A program made the position numbers and the translations under genes. From positions 115,233 through 179,232 of the forward strand of contig NZ_JACYUY010000010.1 of assembly GCF_014842025.1 (NCBI RefSeq): a stretch of DNA of 64,000 nucleotides, in the 5' to 3' direction. Shown in pieces: positions 18,344 through 32,607 of the stretch. Position 1 is the stretch's first letter. Each line of letters opens with the position of its first letter. Source of the DNA: Massilia sp. CFBP 13721 (lineage in GTDB: Bacteria > Pseudomonadota > Gammaproteobacteria > Burkholderiales > Burkholderiaceae_D). The notes beneath the pieces are model-generated. The model saw nothing but the letters and a program-made list of their open reading frames with translations. It ran no database searches and was not told where the DNA came from.

Positions 18344-21300
18344 TCAGCGCCCGTCCGTGGCGCGCGCGCCAAGTTCCGCTGCGACCTGCCGTTCGAGGCG
18401 CGCAAAGATGCTGTGCAGACGGGTTCCCAGGGCTTTTGCCTGAGCTTGCTCGCGCTTGTCCTCGTTCTTGTCCGCGTGCTGGCGCTCGAGTTCCGCGCAC
18501 AGGTCGGCGAAGCCGAGCGCGCCCACCGCCCGCGCCGAGGATTTCAGGCGGTGCGCGACAGCGGCGGCGCGCGCGAGGTCGCCCGCCGCCAGTGCGACGT
18601 CGATCTCGGCCAGGCCGTCGCGCGCGCTGTCGAGGAACATGAAGGCGAACTTGCGCATTTTCGCGGGGTCGTCGCCGAAGGTGGCGGCAAGCACGGCGGT
18701 GTCGAACAGGGGCGCGCCTGCGACGCCGGGGTCCGGTGGCGGATCGCCCGCGCTATCCTGCTCCTCCTGCGCCTCCTGCGCCGGACCGGCGCCGCGGCCG
18801 ATTGCCTGCGCGATCGCCGCCGCCAGCTGCGCGGGCACCACCGGCTTGGTCAGGAATGCGTTCATGCCGGCCGCCATGCAGCGCGCCTGGTCTTCCACTC
18901 CGGCGTTGGCCGTCATCGCGATCACCATCGTATCGCGCAGCAGCGGGTCGGCGCGGATGCGGCGGGTGGCCTCGAAACCGTCCATCACCGGCATCTGCAC
19001 GTCCATCAGCACGCAATCGAAGCGCTGAAACCGCAAGGCATCGAGCGCCTCGCTGCCGTTGCCGGCGACGACGACCGACGCACCCGCATGCTCCAGCAGT
19101 TCGCGCCCGACCTGCTGGCTGAAGGCATTGTCCTCGACCAGCAGGATGGCCGCACCGTCGAGGCGCTGCGTGCCCGCCGCGGCCGGCGGCGGCGCTTCCT
19201 GTACCCCGCCCTGCCCCAGGCGCGCCGTGAACCAGAAAGTGCTGCCGCGTCCCGGCTCGCTCTCGACGCCGGCCTCGCCGCCCATCAGTTCGGCCAGTTG
19301 CTTGCTGATCACCAGCCCCAGCCCGGTGCCGCCGTAGCGCCGCGTGGTCGAAGGATCGGCCTGGTGGAAGGGCGCGAACAGCTGCGCCAACGCATCCGGG
19401 TCGATGCCAATGCCGCGGTCTTCGACGTCGAAACGCACCAGGGTTTCGCCGGCGGACGCGTCGACGCTGCCGCTGGCGCGCGCACGCACCGCCACCGTGC
19501 CGTGTTCGGAAAACTTGATGGCGTTGCCGACGAAATTGAGCAGCACCTGCTCCAGGCGCAGCGGATCGCCGCGCAGCGGCCGCGCCAGTTGCGGCGCGAC
19601 GTCGAACTCGAGGCGCAGCCCTTTGGCGCGCGCGGCGTCGCCGAGCTGGGTCTCGACGTTGTGCATCAGCGACTCCAGGCGGAAGTCGCGCAGTTCCAGC
19701 TCGAGGCGCCCGGCCTCGATTTTCGAAAAGTCGAGGATATGGTTGATGATCCCCAGCAGGTGCTGGCCCGCGTGGAAGATCTTGTCCAGGTAATCGCGCA
19801 GCTTCGGCTCGTTGGTGGTCCCTTGCGCCGCCTTCAGGGCCAGGTGGGTCATGCCGATGATGCTGTTCATCGGCGTGCGGATCTCGTGGCTCATGTTCGA
19901 CAGGAAGTCGCTTTTCGCCTGGTTGGCGGCGTCGGCCGCGGCTTTCAGCTGGTGCAGTTCGGTGACGTCGGTGGCCACGCACAGCACGCTGGCGACGTCG
20001 CCATCGACGCGCAGCGGCACCTTCACTTCCCATAGCTGGCGCGGCACGCCGTCGGACAGCACCACCTCGACCTGGCTGGCGCGGCGGGTGCCGTCGAAGG
20101 CCGTGCGTGCGCGCTCCCAGGCGGCGTCGGCCAGGTCGGCCGGCATCACGTCGCGGTCGATAAGGCCGACAATGCGCTCCACGCTGCGTCCGAGCGCCTG
20201 CGCCGTCTTCGCGTTCACATAGCGAAAGCGGCGGTCGCGGTCCTTCATGTACACAAAGGCGTCGAGGTTGTCGAGCACCGTGTCGAGCAGGGTGCGCTGC
20301 TCGATGGCGCCGCGGCGCGACCAGTACAGCGACAGGAACAGGCTGTAGACCAGCAGCGTGGCCGCAAAGCCGACCGCCAGCGCGATCAGCGGCAGGCGGC
20401 TGTCGAGGTCCTGGTACATGACGCTCTTGGGGGCGCTGAAATGGGCCTTCCACAGGCTGCCGCCGAAGTCGACCGGGAGCACCGCGCGGAAGCTGGCGGC
20501 ATCGTCGAACACGCGCGTGCGCACGCTACCGTCGCCGTACAGCAGGCGGTCGTTCGAGCCCACGGCCAGCGGCGCGCCTGCCTGGCCGGGACGGGCGGCA
20601 AACAGCGCCAGCGCCATCGGGTCCCCGGCATGTCTGCCGAGCGCGCCCTCGACCAGGGCCGGCACCGAGAACGACACGCCGACCCCGCCGACATAGGCGG
20701 CGCGGCGCGCAGCCACCGTGGCCGGCGCCGCGCCGCCGCGGTAGACCGGCGCGCGCATGTTCAGGGCGATGTGCGGCGTCGGCCTGTGGACCACAATGGG
20801 ATGGCCCGAGGCGCTGATGCCGCCAAGGTCGCGCGCCTGCGCCATGGCGGCGGCCGGCGCCCGGTTGGCGGCGATGTCGAACCCGAGCTTCCCGTCCATC
20901 ATGGCCGGCGGCTCGATATAGGTCAGCACGGTGTAGGTAGGACGGCGTCCGGGCGGCGTGATGGCGAAGCCGGGATAGCCCTTCGGATCGACGCTGGTGT
21001 CCTCGCGCACCCTGGCCTCGAAGGCGGCGCGTTCGGCATCGCGCACAATCTCGGTGTAGGTCACCGCATCGACCGCCGGGTAGTTGCGGCGCAAGTCGAG
21101 CGCCTTCACGTAACGGTGGAACTGCAGCCGCGTGACCGGGCTGTCGCCGGCCGCGAACAGCGCCACCAGCGAGCGCGTGACGTCGGTATACGACTTGATG
21201 GTGACGGCCAGGCGCTCCTGGGTGGCGCGCGCGCCGTTCTCGAAGCGGCGCCGGGCTTCTTCTTCGACTGCGCGCGAGGCGGCCATGTGCAGGATCGCCC

Positions 21301-21403
21301 CCACCAGCAGCGCCAGCCACAGGCCCGCTCCCCACAGCACGACGCGCGTGGTGCCGCGCGCGCCGGCGGCCGCGCCTATGCTGCGGGTGATCGAGAGGGC
21401 CAT
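18344..21403 (-). CDS. CHASE-domain hybrid sensor histidine kinase (PAS-HisKA-HATPase-REC-HPt)
   Basis: This membrane-bound phosphorelay sensor has 1019 residues. The order is: a membrane helix (about 22-41), a periplasmic CHASE domain with the [11 protein letters not shown] block (about 85-320), a second helix (336-358), a PAS domain (380-490), a HisKA with [10 protein letters not shown] (His about 505), an ATPase with [18 protein letters not shown] and GGTGLGL, a receiver with [10 protein letters not shown] (Asp about 800) and a C-terminal HPt with [13 protein letters not shown] (His about 950). All phosphotransfer residues are present, so a full internal relay is expected. The start at ATG 21403 is chosen because the first helix begins there. 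Ligand and output regulator are unknown. Confidence 0.92.
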   Translation of the reverse strand: MALSITRSIGAAAGARGTTRVVLWGAGLWLALLVGAILHMAASRAVEEEARRRFENGARATQERLAVTIKSYTDVTRSLVALFAAGDSPVTRLQFHRYVKALDLRRNYPAVDAVTYTEIVRDAERAAFEARVREDTSVDPKGYPGFAITPPGRRPTYTVLTYIEPPAMMDGKLGFDIAANRAPAAAMAQARDLGGISASGHPIVVHRPTPHIALNMRAPVYRGGAAPATVAARRAAYVGGVGVSFSVPALVEGALGRHAGDPMALALFAARPGQAGAPLAVGSNDRLLYGDGSVRTRVFDDAASFRAVLPVDFGGSLWKAHFSAPKSVMYQDLDSRLPLIALAVGFAATLLVYSLFLSLYWSRRGAIEQRTLLDTVLDNLDAFVYMKDRDRRFRYVNAKTAQALGRSVERIVGLIDRDVMPADLADAAWERARTAFDGTRRASQVEVVLSDGVPRQLWEVKVPLRVDGDVASVLCVATDVTELHQLKAAADAANQAKSDFLSNMSHEIRTPMNSIIGMTHLALKAAQGTTNEPKLRDYLDKIFHAGQHLLGIINHILDFSKIEAGRLELELRDFRLESLMHNVETQLGDAARAKGLRLEFDVAPQLARPLRGDPLRLEQVLLNFVGNAIKFSEHGTVAVRARASGSVDASAGETLVRFDVEDRGIGIDPDALAQLFAPFHQADPSTTRRYGGTGLGLVISKQLAELMGGEAGVESEPGRGSTFWFTARLGQGGVQEAPPPAAAGTQRLDGAAILLVEDNAFSQQVGRELLEHAGASVVVAGNGSEALDALRFQRFDCVLMDVQMPVMDGFEATRRIRADPLLRDTMVIAMTANAGVEDQARCMAAGMNAFLTKPVVPAQLAAAIAQAIGRGAGPAQEAQEEQDSAGDPPPDPGVAGAPLFDTAVLAATFGDDPAKMRKFAFMFLDSARDGLAEIDVALAAGDLARAAAVAHRLKSSARAVGALGFADLCAELERQHADKNEDKREQAQAKALGTRLHSIFARLERQVAAELGARATDGR

Positions 21404-21491
21404 CGCTGGTTGCGCACCTTGGACAGGGAAAGATTGTTGATAATATACGTCATCGGCGCGCCATCGGGGCGCGCGGCAGCGAGGATGGCAG

Positions 21492-23549
21492 ATGCAGAAA
21501 GCGGCAGCACAGGGTGATCCCGGATCGGCAGCACCCGATCCATATGCTTGGCTGGAAGACGTCGGCGGCGCGCGGCCGCTGGACTGGGTGCGCGCCCGCA
21601 ATGCGGTGTCGGAAGCAGCGCTCGGCGGCCCTGCCCACGATGCGCTGCGCGCGCGCCTGCAGGGCATCCTCGATGCGAAGGAACGCATCCCCTACGTCGG
21701 CCGCCATGGCGACTATTTGTACAACTTCTGGCGCGACGCGGCGCACGAGCGCGGCATCTGGCGCCGCACCACGCTCGATGAGTACCGCAAGGACGCGCCA
21801 CGCTGGGACACCGTGATCGACCTCGATGCGCTGGCGCGCAGCGAAGGCGACAACTGGGTCTGGGCCGGCGTACGCTACCTGGAACCGCACGGCACGCGCT
21901 GCCTGGTCTCGCTCTCGCGCGGCGGCGGCGACGCCGACGTGGTGCGCGAATTCGACCTCGACGCGCGCGCCTTCGTGGCCGGCGGCTTCGCCCTGCCTGA
22001 AGCGAAAAGCAGCGTGGCCTGGATCGACCACGACACGCTGTTCGTCGCGACCGACTTCGGTCCCGGCAGCATGACCGCCTCCGGCTATCCGCGCATCGTC
22101 AAGGAATGGAAACGCGGCACGCCGCTGCAGGATGCGCGCCTCGTATTCGAAGCGGGTTTTGACGACCTGTCGGCCTCGGCGCGCAAGGACCTGACGCCGG
22201 GTTTCGAGCGCGAATTCGTCACGCGCCAGATCGGCTTCTACAGCAGCGAACTGTTCCTGCGCGAAGCGCAGTTTCCCAACAAGCTGCGCAAGATCGACAA
22301 GCCGGACGACGCCAACGCCTACGCGGTGCGCGACCAGCTGCTGGTCGAATTGCGCTCCGACTGGACCGTCGGCGCGCGCACCTGGCCGCAGGGCAGCCTG
22401 CTGGCCATCGATGTCGACCGCTTCCTGCGCGGCGAACGCGATTTCGAGGCCTTGTTCACGCCGACCGCCACCAGTTCCCTCGACGGCGTGGCGGCCACCC
22501 GCTCCGCCCTGCTGTTGACCGTGCTCGACAAGGTCAAGAACCGCCTGGTCGAACTGCGCCGCGAGCACGGGGCCTGGGCCAGGCGCGAGGTTGCCACGCC
22601 CGGCATCGGCACCCTGGGCGTATCCGTGCTCGACGAGATCGATTCGGACGACTACTTCCTCACCGTGACCGACTTCCTGACCCCGACCACGCTGTACCTT
22701 GGCCGCGTCGGCAGTGACGAACGCGATCGCCTGAAGGCGATGCCGGCCTGGTTCGACCCGGCGCCGTACACCGTGTCCCAGTTCGAGGCGAAGTCGAAGG
22801 ACGGCACGCTGGTGCCCTACTTCGTCGTCATGGGGCGCAACGCGAAACTCGACGGCACCAATCCGACCCTGCTCTACGGTTACGGCGGCTTCGAGGTGTC
22901 GCTGAAACCCGCCTACAGCGGCATGATCGGCGCCGGCTGGCTGGAGGGAGGTGGCGTCTACGTCCTGGCGAACATCCGCGGCGGCGGTGAATTCGGCCCG
23001 CGCTGGCACCAGGCGGCGCTCAAGGAGCGGCGCCAGAAGGCCTTCGACGATTTCCTGGCCGTGGCCAGGGACCTGATCCGGCGCCAGGTCAGCAGCCCGC
23101 GCCACCTCGGCATCATGGGCGGCAGCAATGGCGGCCTGCTGGTGGGCGCCGCCCTCACCCAGCGGCCCGACCTGTTCAACGCGGTGGTGTGCCAGGTGCC
23201 GCTGCTGGACATGCGGCGCTACCACACGCTGCTGGCCGGCGCCTCGTGGATGGGAGAGTACGGCGACCCGGACGACCCGGCGCAGTGGGAATTCATCGGC
23301 AAGTACTCGCCCTACCACAACGTGTTCAAGGACAAGCACTATCCGGCGGTGCTGTTCACGACCTCGACCCGCGACGACCGCGTGCACCCGGGCCATGCGC
23401 GCAAGATGGCGGCGCTGATGGAAGCGCAGGGCCACGCCGTGCTGTACTGGGAAAACACCGAGGGCGGCCACGCCGGCGCGGCCAACAACACCCAGCAGGC
23501 GCGCATGTGGGCGCTGACCTATTCGTTCTTGCGCAGGCAGCTGGCATGA
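21492..23549 (+). CDS. Prolyl oligopeptidase family serine peptidase (S9A)
   Basis: This is a 685-residue serine peptidase of the prolyl oligopeptidase family. The N-terminal [22 protein letters not shown] block and a beta-propeller region precede an alpha/beta-hydrolase domain. Ser in GGSNGG (about residue 545), Asp in the [13 protein letters not shown] block and His in EGGHAGA (about 656) form the triad. No clear signal peptide is visible, so it is probably cytosolic, cutting short proline-containing peptides. It overlaps the following GNAT gene as ATGA. Confidence 0.92.
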   Translation: MQKAAAQGDPGSAAPDPYAWLEDVGGARPLDWVRARNAVSEAALGGPAHDALRARLQGILDAKERIPYVGRHGDYLYNFWRDAAHERGIWRRTTLDEYRKDAPRWDTVIDLDALARSEGDNWVWAGVRYLEPHGTRCLVSLSRGGGDADVVREFDLDARAFVAGGFALPEAKSSVAWIDHDTLFVATDFGPGSMTASGYPRIVKEWKRGTPLQDARLVFEAGFDDLSASARKDLTPGFEREFVTRQIGFYSSELFLREAQFPNKLRKIDKPDDANAYAVRDQLLVELRSDWTVGARTWPQGSLLAIDVDRFLRGERDFEALFTPTATSSLDGVAATRSALLLTVLDKVKNRLVELRREHGAWARREVATPGIGTLGVSVLDEIDSDDYFLTVTDFLTPTTLYLGRVGSDERDRLKAMPAWFDPAPYTVSQFEAKSKDGTLVPYFVVMGRNAKLDGTNPTLLYGYGGFEVSLKPAYSGMIGAGWLEGGGVYVLANIRGGGEFGPRWHQAALKERRQKAFDDFLAVARDLIRRQVSSPRHLGIMGGSNGGLLVGAALTQRPDLFNAVVCQVPLLDMRRYHTLLAGASWMGEYGDPDDPAQWEFIGKYSPYHNVFKDKHYPAVLFTTSTRDDRVHPGHARKMAALMEAQGHAVLYWENTEGGHAGAANNTQQARMWALTYSFLRRQLA

Positions 23550-24076
23550 GGGCGCTAGACGTGCAAGATGCTCTCGTGGCGGTGCGCATGCTGGCGGCGC
23601 ACGAGTGGCCGCTGTACCGCGACCTGCGCCTGCGCGCGCTGGCCGAGGCCCCGGCCGCTTTCGGCAGCACGCTGGCCGAGGAAGCGGCGCGCAGCGACAC
23701 CGACTGGGCCTGGCGCCTGAACCTGGGCGCGACTTCAGGGCGCGACCTGCCGCTGGTCGCGGTTGTTGCCGGCACCGCGGTGGGCCTCGCCTGGACCAAG
23801 GTCGATGCGGGCGACCCGCTGCGCGTGAACCTGTTCCAGGTGTGGGTGGCGCCGCAAGCGCGCGGACTCGGTGTCGCCGGCGCCCTGCTCGACGCGGCGC
23901 TGGCCTGGGCGCGCGGCCGCGGTGCCAGTACGATGCAGCTCGGCGTCGTCTGCGGCAACGAGGCCGCGCGCAGGCTGTACGAGCGCGCCGGTTTTCGCGC
24001 CACCGGCGAAACCGAGCCGCAACGCCCGGGTTCGGCGCGGATGGAGCAGATGATGCGGCTGGAGCTGAGTGGCTAG
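23546..24076 (+). CDS. GNAT-family N-acetyltransferase
   Basis: The product is 176 residues when translation starts at ATG 23546, whose last two bases are part of the preceding TGA stop; this implies translational coupling. A longer open frame exists but reads through the peptidase gene. GNAT motifs are plain: LRALAEAPAAFGSTLAEE at the N-terminus, VWVAPQARGLGVAGALLDAAL as the acetyl-CoA loop, and GNEAARRLYERAGF near the end, typical of the RimI/small-molecule acetyltransferase group. The acceptor is unknown. Confidence 0.9.
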   Translation: MRALDVQDALVAVRMLAAHEWPLYRDLRLRALAEAPAAFGSTLAEEAARSDTDWAWRLNLGATSGRDLPLVAVVAGTAVGLAWTKVDAGDPLRVNLFQVWVAPQARGLGVAGALLDAALAWARGRGASTMQLGVVCGNEAARRLYERAGFRATGETEPQRPGSARMEQMMRLELSG

Positions 24077-24105
24077 GTCAAAAGGACCATCGACCGTAGC
24101 GCACC

Positions 24106-24235
24106 GTAGGGTGGGCACTCGTGCCCACGCGGATGCGGCTCCTACACACCCGACCGAGGTTTCCATCCTTTACGGTGAAAATCAACGTCCGGGTATACCG
24201 GGGCATGAACGCGTGGGCTCGAGAGCCCACCCTAC
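24106..24235. repeat. REPIN, well-preserved copy
   Basis: The left REP is GTAGGGTGGGCACTCGTGCC and the right REP ends GAGCCCACCCTAC. Each forms its own hairpin, and the outer flanks (GCACC/GGTGC) extend the overall inverted repeat. It separates the GNAT gene from the convergent luxI-type gene. Confidence 0.85.
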
Positions 24236-24260
24236 GGTGCACCGCCGTCCGTAGTACCTT

Positions 24261-24848
24261 TTAGCTCGCCAGCCGCTTGTTGAACAACACCGCGCACGTC
24301 GCCTCGATATCCACATACAGCGCAACCGCGGTCTCGACCCCGATCACCACCGGCGGCCCGAGGCGCTCGGTGACGATGCCGCCGCGGCGCAGCAGGCGTT
24401 CCATCGCGGTCGTGGTCACCGTCACATAGCGTTCGATGCCGCGCTCGTGGCCATAGCGCAGGATCGCGGCGAACGATTCCATCGTGATCTCGGAAAAGCC
24501 GAAGTGGTCGCTGCCGCCGGTTTCGATGGCAAAGCGCGACAACTCCCAGATATGTTCGTCGCAGGGCGCGGGTTGGCCGTGCAGCAATTGCGGAAACGAA
24601 TCCTTCAACATGTACGGGCCTTCGGTCGGCAACAGGCGCCAGCAACCGCGCAGGATGCCAGCGCCCGGCTCGCGCATCATCATGTAATGGGGATCGAGCG
24701 CGTCGTAGCCGTCGATTTCCATCCCCGACATCACTGGCACTTCCCAGCCGAGCCGGCCCTGGAATACTTTTGCGCGCAAGGTGTGCATCTCCCACAAGTC
24801 ACGGGATGGGAACTCGCGCCGTGCTGCGATATTAATTTGCAGTGCCAT
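24261..24848 (-). CDS. LuxI-family acyl-homoserine lactone synthase
   Basis: The enzyme makes an N-acyl-homoserine lactone from S-adenosylmethionine and an acyl carrier. The 195-residue product has all the conserved LuxI residues: LRAKVFQGRLGW (Arg, Phe, Trp), EIDGYDALDPHY (two Asp), GCWRLLPT (Arg) and WELSRFAIE (Glu, Arg). The C-terminal acyl-binding half is normal in length. Acyl-chain specificity cannot be read by eye. An AGGGAGA ribosome-binding site precedes ATG 24848. It is divergent from an RsaL-like gene, with a lux box between them. Confidence 0.95.
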   Translation of the reverse strand: MALQINIAARREFPSRDLWEMHTLRAKVFQGRLGWEVPVMSGMEIDGYDALDPHYMMMREPGAGILRGCWRLLPTEGPYMLKDSFPQLLHGQPAPCDEHIWELSRFAIETGGSDHFGFSEITMESFAAILRYGHERGIERYVTVTTTAMERLLRRGGIVTERLGPPVVIGVETAVALYVDIEATCAVLFNKRLAS

Positions 24849-24925
24849 GTCGTTCTCCCTGTTTTATTGACAAAAAAACCTATGCGACAGGCATGAAGCG
24901 TCATGCAATTCGGGCACATTTGGTA

Positions 24926-24941
24926 CTAGCAAGTTTGCTAG
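24926..24941. promoter_or_regulatory. lux box between the synthase and the RsaL-like gene
   Basis: CTAGCAAGTTTGCTAG is a 7+2+7 inverted repeat matching the CT-N12-AG pattern of LuxR/LasR sites. It lies 78 bp upstream of the synthase start and 73 bp upstream of the divergent small regulator, so one LuxR-type dimer could control both. Confidence 0.8.
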
Positions 24942-24967
24942 GTGGCTAGGAAGTGACACAGTGGAAT

Positions 24968-24996
24968 ACTAGGTTTTTCACCCCGAATAACTAGGT
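24968..24996. promoter_or_regulatory. Direct ACTAGGT repeats, possible operator
   Basis: ACTAGGT occurs at 24968-24974 and 24990-24996, 22 bp apart (two helical turns), with further CTAGG at 24938 and 24946. They could be the binding site of the RsaL-like protein; this is inference from spacing and location. Confidence 0.4.
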
Positions 24997-25013
24997 AACC
25001 AAGGAGATCGGCC

Positions 25014-25286
25014 ATGCCAAACGATTACATCAGCGAATCCATGCTCTCCCGCCCGAGTGCGTCCCATGCTGCGCCGATGCCAATGTCCATGCGGGCGCCG
25101 CATGCCGACCTGCGCCAGTTCCGCATCAGTAAGCGTGAAAGCCAGGAAAAATTCTGGGGCCGTTTCGGCGTCACCCAGTCGAGCGGCAGCCGCTTCGAAA
25201 CCGGCCTGGCCATTCCGGCGCCGGTGGCAATCCTGTTGAAGCTCTACGTCAACGGCAAGCTCAACGATGGCGATCTTCAGGGTTGA
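25014..25286 (+). CDS. RsaL-like small HTH regulator of quorum sensing
   Basis: This 90-residue helix-turn-helix protein has a core (RESQEKFWGRFGVTQ, then SGSRFETG and a final LLKLYVNGKLNDGDL) that closely resembles RsaL of Pseudomonas aeruginosa as I know it; RsaL represses lasI. The first ~30 residues are low-complexity and variable. Gene order also matches: it is divergent from the LuxI gene and convergent with the LuxR gene, whose 3' end it overlaps by 26 bp. An AAGGAGA ribosome-binding site supports ATG 25014. A role as a homeostatic brake on signal synthesis is likely but inferred. Confidence 0.8.
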   Translation: MPNDYISESMLSRPSASHAAPMPMSMRAPHADLRQFRISKRESQEKFWGRFGVTQSSGSRFETGLAIPAPVAILLKLYVNGKLNDGDLQG

Positions 25287-25995
25287 GCAGGCCCAGCGAG
25301 ATTGCCTTCACGACCGCCTGCTGGCGGGTGTTGACATTGAATTTCTGGCGCACGTTGGCCAGGTGAAAATTGACTGTCGCTTCCGAACAGCGGGTGATCA
25401 TCGAGATTTCCCACGATGATTTGCCCGCCATGACCCAGTTGAGCACTTCCAGCTCGCGCCGGGTCAGGCGCGGCACCGCTTCACCACCGCCCTGGTGAAG
25501 GAACTGGACCGAGGATGCGAACGCGTAGTCGCGGATCAGGGTCAGTTCGGCCAGGCTGCGCGCCGCCTCGCGCGCGAATCCCTTACCGGGCGCGGCGTCG
25601 CTGGCCAGGCTGAGCATGCCGACCTCCCCGCCCGGGCCATGGATCGGCAGCGTCACGCCGGTACGAATGCCGTAGCCGCTGGCTTCTTCGTACAGGGCGT
25701 GGCCCTCTTTCGTATTGAAGGTTTCCGGCTGCCAGATGATCGGCAGGTTACTGGTCAGGCAATGGCTGACGGTGGGATCGACATAGGCCAGCCGTTCGGC
25801 ATCGTAGTGTTCGCGCCACTGCGGTGAATAATTACTCTCCAGAAAAGCATTCTCGAACTGGGCGTGGCGTGAATGCACCACGCCGAACAAGGCCTGTTCG
25901 AAGCCGAACGAGGCGGCCAGATCGAACAGGCCCCGGCGCCATTGTGCGGCGTCCTTTGCCTCCAGCAGCTGCACTAACTGTGCAGTTTCAATCAT
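25261..25995 (-). CDS. LuxR-family acyl-homoserine lactone-responsive regulator
   Basis: The protein has 244 residues from ATG 25995 (MIETAQLVQLLEAKD). An N-terminal autoinducer-binding domain (about 15-165) shows the aromatic/acidic pattern of the family (FLESNYSPQWREHYDAERLAYVDP). A C-terminal GerE HTH follows (LTRRELEVLNWVMAGKSSWE to TRQQAVVKAISLGLL). A longer frame to 26076 exists but adds atypical residues. It is the partner receptor for the adjacent synthase. Its 3' end overlaps that of the RsaL-like gene, so the two transcripts are antisense there. Confidence 0.93.
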   Translation of the reverse strand: MIETAQLVQLLEAKDAAQWRRGLFDLAASFGFEQALFGVVHSRHAQFENAFLESNYSPQWREHYDAERLAYVDPTVSHCLTSNLPIIWQPETFNTKEGHALYEEASGYGIRTGVTLPIHGPGGEVGMLSLASDAAPGKGFAREAARSLAELTLIRDYAFASSVQFLHQGGGEAVPRLTRRELEVLNWVMAGKSSWEISMITRCSEATVNFHLANVRQKFNVNTRQQAVVKAISLGLLNPEDRHR

Positions 25996-26367
25996 AGCGC
26001 TCGCTCGCCAGGTCGGATAGAACTGTTTATGCGGATGACATGGCCCAAAACCCATGCGTACTAGCAATTCTAGCAAGGGTATTGAACCTATAGTCAGCTA
26101 TTTTTTGTAGTAATTTCACAACGATAACCAACATTCACAATTCTGGCGTGCGCCACGGAAAATTAATTTCCGCTACCCTCCCGCGCACGCTATTTAAAGT
26201 TCCAAATTGCAATATTTATTCTGTTACAGAGCTTGACTTGATCCGACACAAGCGTATCGTTTCCACTTTTCGCTTGTTTCCTATTAACAGTTTCCCCTGC
26301 GCGAAGCGGCAAGCCATCGCGACGACAAGAACGCCGTATCACTTTCCAAAACAAGGATTACACGTCG
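25996..26367. other. Intergenic control region between the LuxR gene and the poly-HAMP kinase
   Basis: This 372-bp stretch is more AT-rich than its surroundings and holds no convincing gene. It contains the direct CTAGCAA repeat at 26061-26076 upstream of the LuxR gene. A weak promoter-like TTGACT (26233-26238), a 17-bp spacer and ATCGTT point toward the kinase gene, which starts after an AAGGAT element. Confidence 0.5.
26061..26076. promoter_or_regulatory. Tandem lux-box half-sites upstream of the LuxR gene
   Basis: CTAGCAATTCTAGCAA repeats the half-site seen in the lux box at 24926, but in direct rather than inverted orientation, 66 bp upstream of the LuxR start. It suggests autoregulation. 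Confidence 0.45.
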
Positions 26368-31283
<4,916 letters not shown>

Positions 31284-31287
<4 letters not shown>

Positions 31288-32138
31288 CCGCCTTCACAGG
31301 GTTCGCGGCTTCGCTTGCGGTAGAAGAGCTGGAGATCGAGCTATTGCTTGAAGCTCTACTGCAAAGGCACGGCTACGATTTCCGCGACTACGAGCGCGCG
31401 CCGGTGCGGCGCAAGCTGCTCGCGGTCATGGCCGAACGCGGCCTGAAGACTGTCTCCGCACTGCAGGAGCGCGTGCTGCACGAGCCGGGCGCCGCCTCGG
31501 TCGTCCTGCGCGCGCTGGCGCCCGCACGGAGCGGCGTGTTCGCCGATCCGGCCTGGGCACGGGAGGCGCGCGACGTGCTGGGAAAGTCGCTGCGGCCGGC
31601 GGCCGTGCCGAAAGTCTGGCTGGCCGAATGCGCCGGCATCGGCGAGGCCTGGACGCTGGCGATCCTGCTGCATGAGGAAGGCCTGCTCGCGCGCACCGAG
31701 ATCTTTGCCACCATGGCCAATGACGAGCTGCTGCTCGACGCACGCGAATTGGGAACTGAACGCGGCATCGACGCGGCCGCGCTGGCGGCGCTGCAGGAGG
31801 ATTACCTGCTGGGCGGCGGCACTGGCCGGCTGGCGGACCATCTCGAGGTGCGCGATGGCCGCGCCTTCCTGCTGCCGCGCCTGCGCGCGCGCATCACCTG
31901 GGCCGGCCACAACCTGGTGACCGATGCCTCGTTCAACGAGTTCCAGGCCATCATTTGCCGCCGCGCCCTGGCCGATTTCGGCCCGCTGCTGCGCCAGCGC
32001 GTGCTGCGCCTGTTCCACGACAGCCTGGCGCGTTTTGGCGTGCTGGGGATCGACCGCGAACTGGGGCCGGGGGATGCACATGCGGGGGCTTACCAAGCGC
32101 TGCCGGGTGAATTGCCGTGGTACCGGCGGGTGGGGTGA
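31284..32138 (+). CDS. Degenerate CheR-like methyltransferase
   Basis: The product is about 284 residues and resembles CheR, which methylates chemoreceptor glutamates using S-adenosylmethionine. The N-terminal helical domain (LLLEALLQRHGYDFRDYERA) and the late HNLVTDASFNEFQAIICRRAL block fit the family. But the SAM loop, usually AGCSTGEEPYS, reads AECAGIGEAWT, and the usual RDP..F segment reads FADPAWAREA. No in-frame ATG lies near the expected start; TTG 31284 overlaps the kinase stop as TTGA, and GTG 31275 is an alternative. A binding or scaffold role with the upstream kinase is possible. A terminator follows. Confidence 0.75.
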
Positions 32139-32146
32139 GATTCGAA

Positions 32147-32169
32147 GGGCGGCGTTGCCGCCCTTTTTT
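32147..32169 (+). terminator. Rho-independent terminator after the CheR-like gene
   Basis: GGGCGGC/GCCGCCC with a GTT loop is followed by six T. Confidence 0.92.
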
Positions 32170-32172
32170 ATT

Positions 32173-32315
32173 GTAGGGTGGACGGGTCCCCCGTCCACGC
32201 GGTGATCGTTATCGGCTCCGTTCTCGTGCCGGATGATCTTGCCGCCAACGATCACCGCGTGGGCGGCATACATGCCATCTATACTCATCGTTTCAGGTGG
32301 AGCCGCCCACCCTAC
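32173..32315. repeat. REPIN (first of a tandem pair)
   Basis: The left REP has stem GTGGACGGG/CCCGTCCAC behind a GTAG head, and the right REP ends CCGCCCACCCTAC. It shares most of its inner sequence with the next copy, so this 470-bp gap between terminator and GST gene holds a tandem duplication of the element and no gene. Confidence 0.85.
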
Positions 32316-32395
32316 GGGTTGCTAATACGATGATGGCTGTTCCGCAAATACGTTTATTGGTGCCTGGGCCCTTTCTTGCATACCCGTAGGGTGGG

Positions 32396-32528
32396 CGGGT
32401 TTCCCGCCCACGCGGTGATAGCTACAGGCTCCGCTATCGTGCCGGATGATCTTGCCGCCAACTATCACCGCGTGGGCGGCGCAAACGCTATGTATGCTCA
32501 TCGTTTCGGGTATAGCCGCCCACCCTAC
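32396..32528. repeat. REPIN (second of a tandem pair)
   Basis: GTAGGGTGGGCGGGTTTCCC forms a perfect hairpin with the following CGCCCAC, and the far end is GCCGCCCACCCTAC. The inner part differs from the previous copy by a few point changes, some compensatory. Confidence 0.85.
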
Positions 32529-32567
32529 GGATTGCTAATACGGTCAACACGGTGCGGATGTCGTCCA

Positions 32568-32590
32568 CTGGGCACAAGTGCCCAGGCTAC
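32568..32590 (-). repeat. Single REP element
   Basis: Read on the minus strand it is GTAGCCTGGGCACTTGTGCC and onward, a GTAG head with a CTGGGCAC/GTGCCCAG hairpin. It is a variant head (GTAGCC) just downstream of the GST gene; next to it GTGAGCGC-TAC-GCGCTCAC overlaps the GST stop. Confidence 0.75.
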
Positions 32591-32607
32591 ACGTGAGCGC
32601 TACGCGC

